Counted from the first letter of the stretch, positions 1 to 11,334 are shown. The stretch is 64,000 bases of DNA from Mycolicibacter engbaekii (GCF_002101585.1 NZ_LQOT01000018.1:1-64000), one strand, 5' to 3'. The notes: generated from the letters alone by a model not told the origin. Numbers and translations are program-made.

Positions 1-11
1 CCCCCCCCCCC
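1..11. repeat. Homopolymer tract, at least 11 C (G on coding strand)
   Basis: The first 11 bases are all C, so the coding strand of the PGRS gene has at least 11 consecutive G at the window edge. The true length is unknown. Such a run inside a reading frame can slip and shift the frame, or may be a sequencing or assembly limit. Confidence 0.6.
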
Positions 12-2768
12 GCCGGAGCCCGGGCGCTCGCCGGGCTCGCGGCTGTCGGAGTCCGCACCGGCGCCGCCGTTGCCACCGTTGCCGGCGCGGCCGCCGGCAC
101 CGCCGGAGCTGGTTCCGGCGGTGCCGGCGAAGTGGCCGCCGCCGCCCCTGCCGCCAGCGCCGCCGAGGACGGCGCCGTTGCCGCTGTTGCCGCCGTTGCC
201 GCCGCCACCACCGACGCCGCCGCCGCCTCCGTTGGCGGCACGGCCGCCGCCGCCGGTGCCACCGGTGCCGCCCGTGCCGCCGGCGCCGCCGCTTCCGGCG
301 TCCGGTCCGGCGTCGCCGCCGTTGCCGCCGCGACCGCCGCCGCCCCCGCGACCGCCCTGAGACGTGCCGCTGTAGGCGCCCCCGCTGCCGCCGTTACCCC
401 CGGCGCCGCCGATCCCGCCGTTGCCGGAGTTGGCTCCGGCGCTGCCACCGTTGCCACCGATGCCGCCACCCCCGCCGTCGCCGCCCCGGTGACTGCTGGC
501 GGCCCAACCGCCCGTGCCGCCGGTGCCGCCAGCCCCGCCGTTACCGCCGTTGCCGGCGTTCGGGCCGGCGTTGCCGCCGTCGCCGCCCCGGCCACCCAGG
601 CCGCCCTGAAGCCCGCTGCTGGCATCGCCGCCCTTGCCGCCGCTGCCACCGTTGCCGCCGTTGCCGACGGTGCTGTCGCCCCCGTTGCCGCCGGTTCCGC
701 CGGGGGCGCCGTAGAGCTGCCCCACGCCATGTCCGCCGCGGCCCCCGTTGCCGCCGTCTCCGCCGCCACCGTCGGCGCCGCGGTCACCGCTGTGGCCACG
801 GACCCCCGCAGCGTTGAGCCCGCCGAGCCCGCCGGTGCCGCCGTTGCCTGCGGCCAGGGCGCCATCGCCGCCCCTCCCGCCGGAGCCCGGGCGCTCGCCG
901 GGCTCGCGGCTGTCGGAGTCCGCACCGGCGCCGCCGTTGCCACCGTTGCCGGCCCGGCCGCCGGCACCGCCACCGCCCCCCTGGCCGCCGGTCCCGGTCT
1001 CCGACCTCGCCACTCCGCCTTCGCCGCCGGCACCGCCGTCACCTCCGGCCGCGCCGCGGCCGCCGCTGCCGCCGTCCATACCGGCGATCGACGCATACCG
1101 CGGAGTGACCCCGTTTCCGCCCTTTCCGCCGTTTCCGCCGTCTCCGCCTTCGCCGCCGACGCCACCGTTCCCGGCAAGGATTCCGCCGGCACCGCCCGCA
1201 CCGCCCTGGCCGCCGGCCCCACCGACCCGGCCGATCGCGCCGTTGAGACCGGCGCGGTTGCCGTCCGTCTTGCCGTTCGCCCCGTTGTTGCCGACGCCGC
1301 CGTCGCCACCCCTGCCGCCGGCCCCCCCGTTACCGGTGGGCCCGGCGTCACCGCCGTTGCCGCCATTGCCACCTGCCTGACCGTTGCCGTTGGCCAGTCG
1401 GCCGCCCTTACCGCCGTCGCCGCCGTCGCCACCGTGGCCCGAGTTCGGTCCGGCGATCCCGGCGTTGCCGTTCGGGGTCCGGGTTCCATCCCCGCCCAGG
1501 CCACCCTGCCCGCCCGTGCCGCCGCGTCCGACCTGCCCGCCCGCCCCGCCGTTGCCGCCGTTACCGGCTCCGGCTCCAGCGGTGCCGTCGGCGCCGTTTC
1601 CACCTGATCCGCCGCGGCCCGCTTCGCCACCGTCCCCGCCGGCGCCGCCCACGCCGCCGGAACCGTGCCGGCCGGCCGTTCCAGCGGTTGCCGTGCCCCC
1701 GGTGCCCCCGCTGCCACCGGAGCCGCCCTGGCCCCCCTGCCCGCCGTTGCCGCCGGACCCACCGTTGCCACCGTCTTTGCCGCTTCCCGCGGCAGCGTCC
1801 TCGCCACGGACGCCCGCGCCGCCGGCACCCCCGTTGCCGCCCTGACCGCCCGTCCCGCCCGCGCCGCCGGCGCCCCCGTCGCCGGCCAGGGTGCCGCCCG
1901 AGCCGCCGCTGCCGCCGGCCCCACCGCTGCCGCCGGTGCTCCCGCGGCTGCCGTCGGCACCCGGTCCGGTTGTGAGGCCCGCCGCGCCGGTGCCGCCGGC
2001 TCCACCGTTGCCGCCCGCTCCACCGTCACCGAAGAAGAAGGCGTCCCCGCCCGCGCCACCGGCACCGGCAGTGCCGCCGATTCCGTCGATGCCGGCCCCA
2101 CCGTCTCCACCGTTGCCGCCGTTGCCCATCAACCAACCGCCGGCTCCGCCGTTGCCTCCCGCGCCGCCACCGTCGGCGCCGGTGCCGCCGGCCCCGCCGT
2201 TGCCGAACCAGCCGGCGTCGCCGCCATCACCGGCGGCGACGGGCTCGCCGTCGACGATCTGGCCGGAGTAGCCGGCGCCGCCATCACCGAACAGCCAGCC
2301 TCCGGCGAGACCGTCCACGCGGTCGGGCGTGCCGTCGGCGCCGTTGGCGATCATCGCCCCCAGCCCGAGTTCCTCGCTGAGGCTGTTGAGGCCGTCGAGC
2401 ACCGGGGTGGCTCCCGGGCTGTTGATCCATTGCTGGACGGCCTCGTGGATGGGCAGCCACACCAGGCTTCGCCAGGCGTCGCTCAGCAGCTCCTCGAAGT
2501 CGTCCCACAGTTCGGCGGGCGGAGTACTGAACAGTTCTGGTAGGCCGATCGCGACGTCCGGCGTCGTATCCACGCCGGGCAGCAGCCAGTCGATATCGCT
2601 GTCCTGGTCAAAGCTCAGCAGGTCGGTATCTGCATGAGCTGATAGCGGTGCCGTCAGGGAACCTGCCCCCAGTAGTAGAAACGCCGTAGCGGCCACGCCT
2701 GCGCCACGGTGTGGGGTCCCAGGTTGCCGGTTGTGGCGCCGGTTGTGCGTGCGATTGCGACGTCCCAT
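1..2768 (-). CDS. Secreted PGRS-type glycine-rich protein, no PE domain (3' end outside window)
   Basis: The minus frame starts at ATG 2768 and stays open to base 1, giving at least 922 codons with the C-terminus outside the window. Residues 1-47 look like a long Sec signal peptide: basic N-region ([11 protein letters not shown]), hydrophobic core ([10 protein letters not shown]) and a probable cut after AHA. A roughly 110-residue non-repetitive domain follows (acidic, Trp-containing), then tandem Gly-Gly-X units (GGAGG, GGNGG) to the edge. PGRS repeats in M. tuberculosis usually follow a PE domain; here an ordinary signal peptide takes that place. Function is unknown; surface or secreted location is inferred. 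The proline-rich frames on the plus strand are the antisense image of the glycine codons. Confidence 0.85.
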   Translation of the reverse strand, partial: MGRRNRTHNRRHNRQPGTPHRGAGVAATAFLLLGAGSLTAPLSAHADTDLLSFDQDSDIDWLLPGVDTTPDVAIGLPELFSTPPAELWDDFEELLSDAWRSLVWLPIHEAVQQWINSPGATPVLDGLNSLSEELGLGAMIANGADGTPDRVDGLAGGWLFGDGGAGYSGQIVDGEPVAAGDGGDAGWFGNGGAGGTGADGGGAGGNGGAGGWLMGNGGNGGDGGAGIDGIGGTAGAGGAGGDAFFFGDGGAGGNGGAGGTGAAGLTTGPGADGSRGSTGGSGGAGGSGGSGGTLAGDGGAGGAGGTGGQGGNGGAGGAGVRGEDAAAGSGKDGGNGGSGGNGGQGGQGGSGGSGGTGGTATAGTAGRHGSGGVGGAGGDGGEAGRGGSGGNGADGTAGAGAGNGGNGGAGGQVGRGGTGGQGGLGGDGTRTPNGNAGIAGPNSGHGGDGGDGGKGGRLANGNGQAGGNGGNGGDAGPTGNGGAGGRGGDGGVGNNGANGKTDGNRAGLNGAIGRVGGAGGQGGAGGAGGILAGNGGVGGEGGDGGNGGKGGNGVTPRYASIAGMDGGSGGRGAAGGDGGAGGEGGVARSETGTGGQGGGGGAGGRAGNGGNGGAGADSDSREPGERPGSGGRGGDGALAAGNGGTGGLGGLNAAGVRGHSGDRGADGGGGDGGNGGRGGHGVGQLYGAPGGTGGNGGDSTVGNGGNGGSGGKGGDASSGLQGGLGGRGGDGGNAGPNAGNGGNGGAGGTGGTGGWAASSHRGGDGGGGGIGGNGGSAGANSGNGGIGGAGGNGGSGGAYSGTSQGGRGGGGGRGGNGGDAGPDAGSGGAGGTGGTGGTGGGGRAANGGGGGVGGGGGNGGNSGNGAVLGGAGGRGGGGHFAGTAGTSSGGAGGRAGNGGNGGAGADSDSREPGERPGSGGGG
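12..104. repeat. Direct repeat copy A within the PGRS gene
   Basis: This 93-base stretch recurs at 879-971 with one mismatch. The offset of 867 bases is a multiple of three, so both copies encode the same peptide, including the unusual non-Gly-Gly segment [11 protein letters not shown]. Confidence 0.85.
879..971. repeat. Direct repeat copy B within the PGRS gene
   Basis: In-frame second copy of the 93-base unit at 12-104. Its charged insert [11 protein letters not shown] stands out from the surrounding Gly-Gly-X repeats, which suggests a recent segmental duplication rather than convergence. Confidence 0.85.
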
Positions 2769-2900
2769 GTCGAGCGTCTCCCAACCTTTGGTCACTCAAA
2801 TGGTTAGACAACTATGCCACTAGAAACAAAAGTTTTTAGGTTTTCGGGAATCAGCGCCTAGGCGCCAGTGGATGAGGTGGGATCGGGCGGCCCAACCCGG

Positions 2901-3470
2901 CTAGACGAGCGGCGCCGCTCGCCTGCGCTGGTCGACCATCGCCAGTGCGGTGTCGGCCCAGCGAATGTTCTCTTCCTCGAACGCGATTCCGCGCAGAAGA
3001 GTCAGATAAGGCCCGAGGTGTTCGGCCTCTTCGATATAGCTCTGCTCACTGCGGCCGTCGAGCAGCCGGTCGCGCCTGGCCAGGTAGCGGTCGAGCTTGG
3101 CTTCGGCTCGTTTGCGGCTTTCGCCGATGGCGGCGCACACGGCAGGCCCGTCCCCGACATCGAGTGCCTGGACTTGGACCAGCAATTCGTCGCGAACCGT
3201 GGTGGGTTTGGGAGAAGCCGCAGTGAACGCGTGCAGGATCTCCCGGCCATGGTCGGTCAGGGAATGCACACGCTTATTCGGCCGGCGCTCCTGCTGCACG
3301 ACGCGCGTGCGGATCAAGCCCTGCGCCGCCATCCGCTCGAGTTCGCGATAGAGCTGCTGCGGGGTGGTCATCCAGTAGTTGGCGACCGATGCGTCGAAGC
3401 GCTTGGCCAGGTCGTAGCCGGAAGCCTCCCCCTCCACCAACGCAGCCAGCACCGCGTGTTGCAAAGCCAT
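2901..3470 (-). CDS. PadR-family transcriptional regulator
   Basis: A 189-residue protein beginning MALQHAVLAAL at ATG 3470. This start is preferred over an upstream in-frame one because AGGGGGAC sits just ahead of it. The N-terminal half is the PadR winged helix (ALVEGEASGYDLAKRF, then the PQQLYRELERMAAQGLIRTR recognition region). The C-terminal half is a helical, charged Vir/PadR-C dimerisation domain ending near MVDQRRRA. It lies between the PGRS gene and gabD2 and is transcribed away from gabD2. The effector is unknown. PadR proteins often respond to aromatic acids or drugs, but nothing here identifies a ligand or target. Confidence 0.85.
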   Translation of the reverse strand: MALQHAVLAALVEGEASGYDLAKRFDASVANYWMTTPQQLYRELERMAAQGLIRTRVVQQERRPNKRVHSLTDHGREILHAFTAASPKPTTVRDELLVQVQALDVGDGPAVCAAIGESRKRAEAKLDRYLARRDRLLDGRSEQSYIEEAEHLGPYLTLLRGIAFEEENIRWADTALAMVDQRRRAAPLV

Positions 3471-3650
3471 CGTCGTCCCCCTGAACTCATGCGTGCTCGC
3501 CGCCACGGTGTCGCCGCGCCTGGCAGATCTGCAAAATAGCAGCGGGCTGACCAGTAGCGGAAGTGATTAGTCACCTGCCGCGCGAGACCAGCCCCCTCGC
3601 CGTCGGGGTAGGCCGCCCAGGGGTACCGGCCAGCGGTGTCAAGGCGCGTG

Positions 3651-3679
3651 TGTCAGCGGTGCGACTCCGTCGCTAGCAT
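3651..3679 (+). promoter_or_regulatory. Probable leaderless promoter of gabD2
   Basis: TAGCAT (3674-3679) fits the mycobacterial TAnnnT -10 box and ends six bases before the ATG at 3686, so the transcript should begin at or next to the start codon. A poor -35 candidate (TGTCAG, 3651-3656) lies 17 bases upstream. Confidence 0.5.
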
Positions 3680-3685
3680 GGCGTT

Positions 3686-5209
3686 ATGACCGCGATCACT
3701 CCCGCCAGCGCACCGCTCTCCGGCACCGATACGGTGTCCAACCCCGCCACCGGGGAGGCGGCGGGCCAGGTGCGCTGGACCGATCCCGCCGAGGTCGACA
3801 AGATCGCCGCCGGGCTGCGCACCGCCCAGCGCGAGTGGGAGCACCGCGGCGCCAAGGGCCGGGCCAAGGCGCTGGCCCGCTTCGCGCTGTGGCTCGGCGA
3901 CAACCGGGACGAGATCGAGCGCCTGCTGATCTCCGAGACCGGCAAGTCCGCCACCGACGCCGCCCAAGAAGTCCCCCTGCTGATCATGATCCTGTCCTAC
4001 GTGATCAAGGTGATGGAGAAGGCGGTGGCCCCGGAGACCCGGCCGGCGTCCACCCCGGTACTCAAGGTCAAGAAGATCACCATCCACTACCGGCCGCGGC
4101 CGGTCGTCGGCGTCATCGCGCCGTGGAACTACCCGGTGGCCAACGCAATGATGGACGCGATCGGCGCGCTGGCGGCCGGGTGCGCTGTGCTGCTCAAGCC
4201 GTCCGAGCAGACCCCGCTGACCGCCGAACTGCTTCGCAAAGGCTGGCTGGACTCCGGGGCTCCGGATGTGTTCGCGGTGGTGCAGGGAGCCCGCGAAGTG
4301 GCCGAAGCGGTGATCGACAACTCCGACTACGTGCAGTTCACCGGCTCCACGGCCACCGGACGCAAGGTCGCCGAGCGGGCCGCCAGCCGGCTGGTGCCGG
4401 TCAGCCTCGAACTGGGCGGAAAAGACCCGATGATCGTGTGCGAGGACGCTGACATCGACCTGGCTGCGCACGCGGCGGTCTGGGGCGCGATGTTCAACGC
4501 CGGCCAGACCTGCGTGTCGGTCGAGCGGGTGTACGTGCTCGAACCCGTCTACGACAAGTTCGTCGCCGCGGTGGTCCGCGACGTCGAGGCGCTGCAGGTG
4601 GGCACCGGCGAGGGCAAGCACTTCGGGGCGCTGATCAGCGAACAGCAACTCGCCATCACCGAGCGGCATGTCAAAGAGGCATTGGCCGCCGGCGCCCGCG
4701 CACTGACCGGCGGTGAGCGCTCTCCCGGACCCGGCAGCTTCTACCCGCCCACCGTGCTGGTCGACGTCGACCATTCGATGGCCTGCATGACCGAGGAGAC
4801 CTTCGGGCCGACCCTGCCGATCATGAAGGTCAGCAGCGTGCAGGAGGCGATCCGGCTGGCCAACGACAGCCCCTACGGGCTGAGCGCCTCGGTGTTCTCC
4901 AAAGATGTCGCCCGGGCGAAGGACATCGCGCTGCAGTTGGACTGCGGAGCGGTCAACGTCAACGACGTGATCTCCAACCTGATGTGTACGACAGCGCCGA
5001 TGGGCGGCTGGAAGACCTCGGGTATCGGGGCGCGCTTCGGCGGCGAGGACGGCATCCGCAAGTTCTGCCGGCAGGAGACCGTCGTCGTGCCGCGCACCAA
5101 CGTCGGCGCGGGTGGTAACTACTACCACAACTCGCTGGCCACGCTGGCTCGGACCAACCGGTTGCTCACCCGGATCGTGTTGGCCCGCCCGCGCCGTACC
5201 GCGAAATAG
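3686..5209 (+). CDS. gabD2: Succinate-semialdehyde dehydrogenase (NADP+-type), GabD2-like
   Basis: A 507-residue aldehyde dehydrogenase, close to the length of mycobacterial GabD2 (Rv1731). NAD(P)-binding and substrate motifs are visible: APWNYPVANAM near 145, FTGSTATGRKV near 217, the general-base Glu in LELGGKDP and the catalytic Cys in NAGQTCVSVER near 275. GabD2 oxidises succinic semialdehyde to succinate, a route round part of the TCA cycle; the exact substrate here is inferred from resemblance. The start is supported by a leaderless -10 box. The stop codon overlaps the GTG of the next gene by one base (TAGTG), indicating translational coupling. In M. tuberculosis this gene is not next to the Rv0457c block, so the local order differs. 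Confidence 0.8.
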   Translation: MTAITPASAPLSGTDTVSNPATGEAAGQVRWTDPAEVDKIAAGLRTAQREWEHRGAKGRAKALARFALWLGDNRDEIERLLISETGKSATDAAQEVPLLIMILSYVIKVMEKAVAPETRPASTPVLKVKKITIHYRPRPVVGVIAPWNYPVANAMMDAIGALAAGCAVLLKPSEQTPLTAELLRKGWLDSGAPDVFAVVQGAREVAEAVIDNSDYVQFTGSTATGRKVAERAASRLVPVSLELGGKDPMIVCEDADIDLAAHAAVWGAMFNAGQTCVSVERVYVLEPVYDKFVAAVVRDVEALQVGTGEGKHFGALISEQQLAITERHVKEALAAGARALTGGERSPGPGSFYPPTVLVDVDHSMACMTEETFGPTLPIMKVSSVQEAIRLANDSPYGLSASVFSKDVARAKDIALQLDCGAVNVNDVISNLMCTTAPMGGWKTSGIGARFGGEDGIRKFCRQETVVVPRTNVGAGGNYYHNSLATLARTNRLLTRIVLARPRRTAK

Positions 5210-6039
5210 TGCGGCTCTTCTCGGCGGCGCTGTTCTGGTTGCTGACCACCGCGACACTTGCGGTGGCGCTACCGACCGCGTGGGCGCAGTACAACCTCAT
5301 CGATGCCGACGGTTATGCCCGGCTGGCGGCCCGGGCCGCAACGGTGCCCGCCCTCCAGGACGCGGTCGCGGCCGAGCTCAGCGCCCAGACGGTGCAGCTG
5401 ATCCGGGGGAGCGGCCTGCGCATCGACCCGGCGGAGGCCCGGGAGGCGGCTCGCCAATTCACCGCCGGACCGGAGTTTCCGGCGCAGTTCGTTCGGGTCA
5501 ACCGGGACGGGCATGCCTGGTTGCTCAACGTCGGCGATCCCGGGCCCTGGGAGATCGACGTGATGCCGATGCTGCGCAGTGACGCGTTCGCCCAGCTGCT
5601 GGCCATCTACCCCGTCACGCTGCCGGCCTCGTTGACGGTGCCGCTGACATCGACGTCCACCGAGGTGATGCGCCCAGCCGGGCTGCACCGGCTCGCGGTG
5701 TGGGGCCCGTTGCTCACCGTCGTGCTGGGCGCCATGGCCGGATTGTGCGCGGTCCTGACGGTGGTCGCCGCACGCCACCGCGGCAGGGCCCTGGCCAGCT
5801 TGGGTGTCTCGGCGCTGCTGGTGGGAGCCGGCGTCTGGTCGGCCGTCGAAGTGGCGCGGCGCTACCTCGATCAAGTGCTGCGCCAGGCCACCGGCGACAT
5901 CCGCCGGATCGCCGATGCCGTTGCCGACGTGGCTCAAACAAGTCTGCATCAGTGGCTGACCGTAACCCTGGCTGCCGGGGCAGTATTAGTGCTGGTAGGA
6001 GTGGGTACGGCGTTGCTGGGCGGACTGCGGAAAACCTGA
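5209..6039 (+). CDS. Conserved mycobacterial membrane protein
   Basis: A 276-residue protein starting GTG inside the gabD2 stop (TAGTG), so probably co-expressed. A signal-anchor helix spans about residues 5-25 (ALFWLLTTATLAVALPTAWA). A roughly 140-residue extracytoplasmic region follows, then three more helices near 165-187, 198-215 and 249-271. I recognise no enzymatic motif. The layout, a large outside domain with C-terminal helices, is common to uncharacterised mycobacterial transmembrane proteins. Function unknown. Confidence 0.75.
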   Translation: MRLFSAALFWLLTTATLAVALPTAWAQYNLIDADGYARLAARAATVPALQDAVAAELSAQTVQLIRGSGLRIDPAEAREAARQFTAGPEFPAQFVRVNRDGHAWLLNVGDPGPWEIDVMPMLRSDAFAQLLAIYPVTLPASLTVPLTSTSTEVMRPAGLHRLAVWGPLLTVVLGAMAGLCAVLTVVAARHRGRALASLGVSALLVGAGVWSAVEVARRYLDQVLRQATGDIRRIADAVADVAQTSLHQWLTVTLAAGAVLVLVGVGTALLGGLRKT

Positions 6040-6133
6040 ATGTCGCCCGAACGGTGGATACCGAACGGCCATTGACTTTTGCAATGATCTCGGCGAAGGA
6101 GTTCCTTTTTCCCCGAGAGGCGGGCTCGCCCCC

Positions 6134-7288
6134 ATGAGTGACCACGACGTGCCGTCGGCCGGACCGAACGCCGACGTGCCCGGACCACTCTCGCCGCCTC
6201 CGTCGGTCCGGTTCGACTTCCAGCCCTATCACGTGCTGCGCGTACTGGCCGTCGTGTGGGCGGTGGCGGGCCTGGTCACCTGGCCGGGCATCGGGTGCTG
6301 GGTCAGCGCCGCGGTGTCGGCGTGGGCGGACTGGTACACCCGCAGACACCGCATCGGCTGGCCGATCGACGCGGAGGACTTCCTGGTGGAGCGGGGATGG
6401 GCGCTGCGCCGTCCCCGACACCGCGCTGCCGACAACCGGCCCCCGATCCCGTTTCGCCCCATGACGGTTCCCGAGCTCTATGCCGCCGCCGTCAAGATCT
6501 TGCTGCGCAACTGGCCGACCCTGGTCGGCGTCCCGGCCCTCATCTGCACCGGTTTCGGGGCGGTCTTCGTGTTGATCATGAACAGCCTGGAGGCGCCCAC
6601 GCCCGCGCATGTGGCGGAACTTTTGATCACCGGCCACGACACGCTGCTCAGCGTGTTGGCCATGACGCTGGCGGTGCTGGCGGTGCTCTACGTCCTGGTT
6701 CTGCCGGCCGATGCGCTGCTGATCCTGTTGGGCGTGCAGGCCACCGACAAAGTGGTCGGCGGCAAGCGCGTTCGGTTCGAGGAGATGTTCTGCCGTGCCA
6801 CCGAACGGGTGCGCGCGGTGAGTCGACTGACCTCCGCCTACTACATGGTCGGGGTGGTGGTGGTGGTCTTGCATGTGGCCGCGCGCCACAGCGGTTTCTA
6901 TGCCGCAACCATCCCGCTCCTCGTGGTCGCGACCGTCACCGCATTTGTGCTGGGAATGCTGCTGAGCATGTCGCCCATCGTGATGATCCTGGAAAACCGC
7001 GGAGTCGCCGAATCATTCGGGCGTTCGATCCAGCTCTGCAAGCCCGCGGCGGGACGGATCATCGGTATCCACGTGCTGTGGATGACCGGCATGGCGGCCG
7101 TGGCGCTGCTGTCCTCGGCGCTGACCTGGGTGACCGTGGTGATCACCTACCCGGTGCTGATCGGCCTGGTCCGGTGCCTGCAGATGCTGGTCTACACCGA
7201 CCTGCGGATCCGGCAGGAGAACTACGGGCCCGAACTGCTCGCCGAGTGGGTGCGCAACATGGGCCGGGAGGGGCTGGCCAGCGGCTAG
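6134..7288 (+). CDS. Multi-pass membrane protein of unknown function
   Basis: 384 residues with a proline-rich cytoplasmic N-terminus. Helices lie near 35-60, 130-150, 168-200 (long hydrophobic stretch LLSVLAMTLAVLAVLYVLVLPADALL), 240-258, 262-285 and 310-350. GAGAGGCGGG precedes the ATG. It resembles the loosely defined glycerophosphoryl-diester-phosphodiesterase-membrane-like family of actinobacterial integral proteins, but no catalytic domain is visible. Its stop overlaps by four bases the stop of the convergent peptidase gene, so read-through of either transcript would be antisense to the other. Confidence 0.75.
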   Translation: MSDHDVPSAGPNADVPGPLSPPPSVRFDFQPYHVLRVLAVVWAVAGLVTWPGIGCWVSAAVSAWADWYTRRHRIGWPIDAEDFLVERGWALRRPRHRAADNRPPIPFRPMTVPELYAAAVKILLRNWPTLVGVPALICTGFGAVFVLIMNSLEAPTPAHVAELLITGHDTLLSVLAMTLAVLAVLYVLVLPADALLILLGVQATDKVVGGKRVRFEEMFCRATERVRAVSRLTSAYYMVGVVVVVLHVAARHSGFYAATIPLLVVATVTAFVLGMLLSMSPIVMILENRGVAESFGRSIQLCKPAAGRIIGIHVLWMTGMAAVALLSSALTWVTVVITYPVLIGLVRCLQMLVYTDLRIRQENYGPELLAEWVRNMGREGLASG

Positions 7289-9321
7289 CCTGCGGCGGGG
7301 CCGCCCAGCATCCGCCACAGGAACGAAAAGCTCAGCGCCGACTTGAACGCCGCCTGGGCGTTGTCGGCCGCGCCGCCGTGGCCGCCCTCGATGTTCTCGT
7401 AGTACCAGACCCGGTGCCCGGCCGCCTGAAGTGCCGCGGTCATCTTGCGGGCGTGCCCGGGATGCACGCGGTCATCACGGGTCGAGGTGGTGATCAGCAC
7501 CGGCGGATAGCCGGCATCGGCCGAAATGTTCTGGTACGGCGAGTACTTACTGATGAACTCCCACTCATCCGGGTCATCGGGGTCGCCGTACTCAGCCACC
7601 CACGACGCACCGGCCAGCAGCAGGTGGTAGCGGCGCATGTCCAGCAGCGGCACCTGGCAGACCAGCGCCCCGAACAGCTGCGGGTAGCTGGTCAGCATGA
7701 TGCCCATCAGCAGTCCGCCGTTGCTGCCGCCCACCGCGCCGAGCTGCTCGACGGTCGTGATGCCACGGTCCACCAGGTCGGTTGCCACCGCGGCGAAGTC
7801 CTCGGCCACCAGATGCCGGCCCGAACGCATCGCCTGGGTGTGCCAGTCCGGGCCGTACTCGCCGCCGCCGCGGATGTTGGCCAGCACGTAGGTGCCGCCG
7901 CGTGCCAGCCACAGCCGGCCCAGCACGGCGTCGTAACCGGGCGTGCGTGCCACCTCGAATCCGCCGTAGCCGCCCAGCAGCGTCGCGCCGGTCGCATCGG
8001 CGGGGCGAACCACGAAGTAGGGGATCGCGGTCCCGTCTTTCGAGGTCGCGAAGTGCTGGTGCACGGACAGCCCGTCGGCGTCGAAAAGCGCCGGAGCGGA
8101 TTTGATCTCCGTCAGGTCGCCGTCGGCGGGGCCGTGCAGCAGGCGTGAAGGTCTGTCGAATCCGCTTGAGTCCAAGAAGATCTCGTCGCCGGTGTCGTCG
8201 GCGGCCACGATCACGGTGTTGGTGTTGGGCGGCACCGCATCGATGGGTCGCCGTTGCCAGTCGACCGGCGAGACCACTTCCACGCGGCTGGCCACGTCAT
8301 GCAGGGTCACCAGCACCAGATGATCACGGGTCCATGCGTAGTGATGCAGGGCGGTGTGGGCGTCCGGTTCGAAGACGACGCGGCACTGCGCGGTGCCGGC
8401 GAGGAACTCCTCGTAGTCGGCGGCCAGCAGTGAACCGGCCCGATACGACGCGGTGCCGGTGTCCCAGTCGGTGCGCAGCTCGATCAGGATCCACTGCCGG
8501 TGTACCGACACCGAGGCGTCGGTGGGGGCGTCGATGCGGATCAGCTCGCCGTCACGCAGCTCGTAGACCTGGTCGTTGTAGAAGTCGATCGCCCGCGACA
8601 CCATGGTGCGCTCGAAACCCGGAGTGCGGTCTGCGCCCGCGGCCACCAGCACATCGGTGACCGAACCGGTGAACACCGTCTCCGCTTGGATCAGGTCCTG
8701 GCCGCGTCGCCACCGCTTCACCATCCGGGGATAGCCGGATTCGGTCAGGGAGTCGGCGCCGAAATCAGTACCCACCAGGACGGTGTCGTCGTCGGCCCAG
8801 CTGATCCGCGTCTTCGCCTCGGGAAGCTCAAATCCCTGACGATCCGGCCCGACGAACTCTCGTGTCGTCATATCGAATTCGCGCACCACCACCGCGTCGG
8901 ACCCGCCCCGGGACAGCGATATCAGGGCCCGGCTGTGGTGGGGTTCGATCACATTGGCGCCGCCCCACACCCAGTTCTCGTCGTCGGCGCGGGCCAACTC
9001 GTCGAGGTCGATGACCACCTCCCAGTCCGGGTGGTCGGTGCGGTAACTGTCCAGGCTGGTGCGCCGCCACAGCCCCCGGGGGTTGGCGGCGTCACGCCAG
9101 AAGTTGTAGAGGTAGGCCCCGCGGCGCCGCACATACGGGATGCGGGCGTCGGTGTCGAGCACCTCGCGGGCTGCGGCGCGCATCGCCTCGAAATCGTCGC
9201 CGGCGAACTCGTCGACAGTCGGCACGTTGTGGGCGCGTACCCACTCCAGTGACCGTTCGCCGGTAACGTCCTCCAGCCACAGGTAGGGGTCGTCGCAGTC
9301 GTGGGCGGGCATGGAATTCAT
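7285..9321 (-). CDS. Prolyl oligopeptidase family serine peptidase (S9A), Rv0457c-like
   Basis: About 678 residues (675 if translation starts at ATG 9312), matching the roughly 673 of M. tuberculosis Rv0457c. The N-terminal beta-propeller opens with DPYLWLEDVTGE, typical of S9A enzymes. The C-terminal alpha/beta-hydrolase domain carries the nucleophile in GGSNGGLLMG, the acid in TSTRDDRVHPGHA and the His in EGGHGGAADN. It cleaves short peptides after proline in the cytosol. Longer upstream in-frame starts are disfavoured because the conserved fold begins at DPYLW and a TACCGT -10-like element sits just upstream of 9321. It is divergent from the aldehyde dehydrogenase, as in M. tuberculosis. 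Confidence 0.85.
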   Translation of the reverse strand: MNSMPAHDCDDPYLWLEDVTGERSLEWVRAHNVPTVDEFAGDDFEAMRAAAREVLDTDARIPYVRRRGAYLYNFWRDAANPRGLWRRTSLDSYRTDHPDWEVVIDLDELARADDENWVWGGANVIEPHHSRALISLSRGGSDAVVVREFDMTTREFVGPDRQGFELPEAKTRISWADDDTVLVGTDFGADSLTESGYPRMVKRWRRGQDLIQAETVFTGSVTDVLVAAGADRTPGFERTMVSRAIDFYNDQVYELRDGELIRIDAPTDASVSVHRQWILIELRTDWDTGTASYRAGSLLAADYEEFLAGTAQCRVVFEPDAHTALHHYAWTRDHLVLVTLHDVASRVEVVSPVDWQRRPIDAVPPNTNTVIVAADDTGDEIFLDSSGFDRPSRLLHGPADGDLTEIKSAPALFDADGLSVHQHFATSKDGTAIPYFVVRPADATGATLLGGYGGFEVARTPGYDAVLGRLWLARGGTYVLANIRGGGEYGPDWHTQAMRSGRHLVAEDFAAVATDLVDRGITTVEQLGAVGGSNGGLLMGIMLTSYPQLFGALVCQVPLLDMRRYHLLLAGASWVAEYGDPDDPDEWEFISKYSPYQNISADAGYPPVLITTSTRDDRVHPGHARKMTAALQAAGHRVWYYENIEGGHGGAADNAQAAFKSALSFSFLWRMLGGPAAG

Positions 9322-9377
9322 TGTGACGGTGACGGTAATGTGAGTTGAGTAACACCCATGTCTAAGGAGCAGCGTCG

Positions 9378-10900
<1,523 letters not shown>

Positions 10901-10901
<1 letters not shown>

Positions 10902-11305
10902 TGGCCGCCCCGGACCGGGTGCTGGTCACCGACGCCGCCGCGGAACTTCTGTCGCGGCTGGTGGCACGCCACGGCCCGGTGATGTTCCACCAGTCCGGTG
11001 GCTGTTGTGACGGTTCGGCGCCGATGTGCTACCCCGACGGCGACTTCATCATCGGCGACCACGACGTGTTGCTCGGTGTGCTCGACGCCGCCGGCGCCGA
11101 GGTTCCGGTCTGGATCTCCGGTCCGCAGTTCGCGGCCTGGAAACACACCCAGCTGACCATCGACGTGGTGCCCGGCCGGGGGGCGGGCTTCAGCTTGGAG
11201 GCACCCGAAGGGATGCGGTTTCTGACCCGCAGCCGGGCCTTCACGGACGCCGAGAACGCGGCACTGGAATCGCTGCCGGTGATAACCGGGTCGCTACCGG
11301 GCTGA
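10901..11305 (+). CDS. DUF779 protein, Rv0459-like
   Basis: 134 residues starting at the ATG that overlaps the preceding stop (TGATG). The conserved core HQSGGCCDGSAPMCY gives a compact cluster of three cysteines, characteristic of DUF779 and suggestive of metal or redox chemistry. The family is habitually encoded immediately after ExaC-type aldehyde dehydrogenases, so a role in protecting or maturing that enzyme is a reasonable inference. Molecular function is not established. Confidence 0.85.
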
Positions 11306-11320
11306 CCGGCGTAATCGCCG

Positions 11321-11326
11321 TAAAAT
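11321..11326 (+). promoter_or_regulatory. Probable -10 box of a leaderless transcript
   Basis: TAAAAT matches TAnnnT and ends eight bases before the GTG at 11335, so this internal promoter may start transcription near that codon. Confidence 0.4.
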
Positions 11327-11334
11327 CTGGTGGT

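Noticed and set aside
70..2637. Several plus-strand ORFs of 90-490 residues rich in Pro, Ala or Arg
   Set aside because: They are the antisense frames of the Gly-Gly-X codons. The minus strand has a signal peptide, a ribosome-independent long open frame and coherent PGRS repeats.
3653..5257. 534-residue minus-strand ORF opposite gabD2
   Set aside because: High-GC shadow: composition is Gly/Arg/His/Asp-rich without any family motif, while the plus strand encodes a full aldehyde dehydrogenase.
6256..8148. 630-residue plus-strand ORF across two genes
   Set aside because: It overlaps the membrane protein in a wrong frame and then runs antisense to the peptidase; no domain is recognisable.
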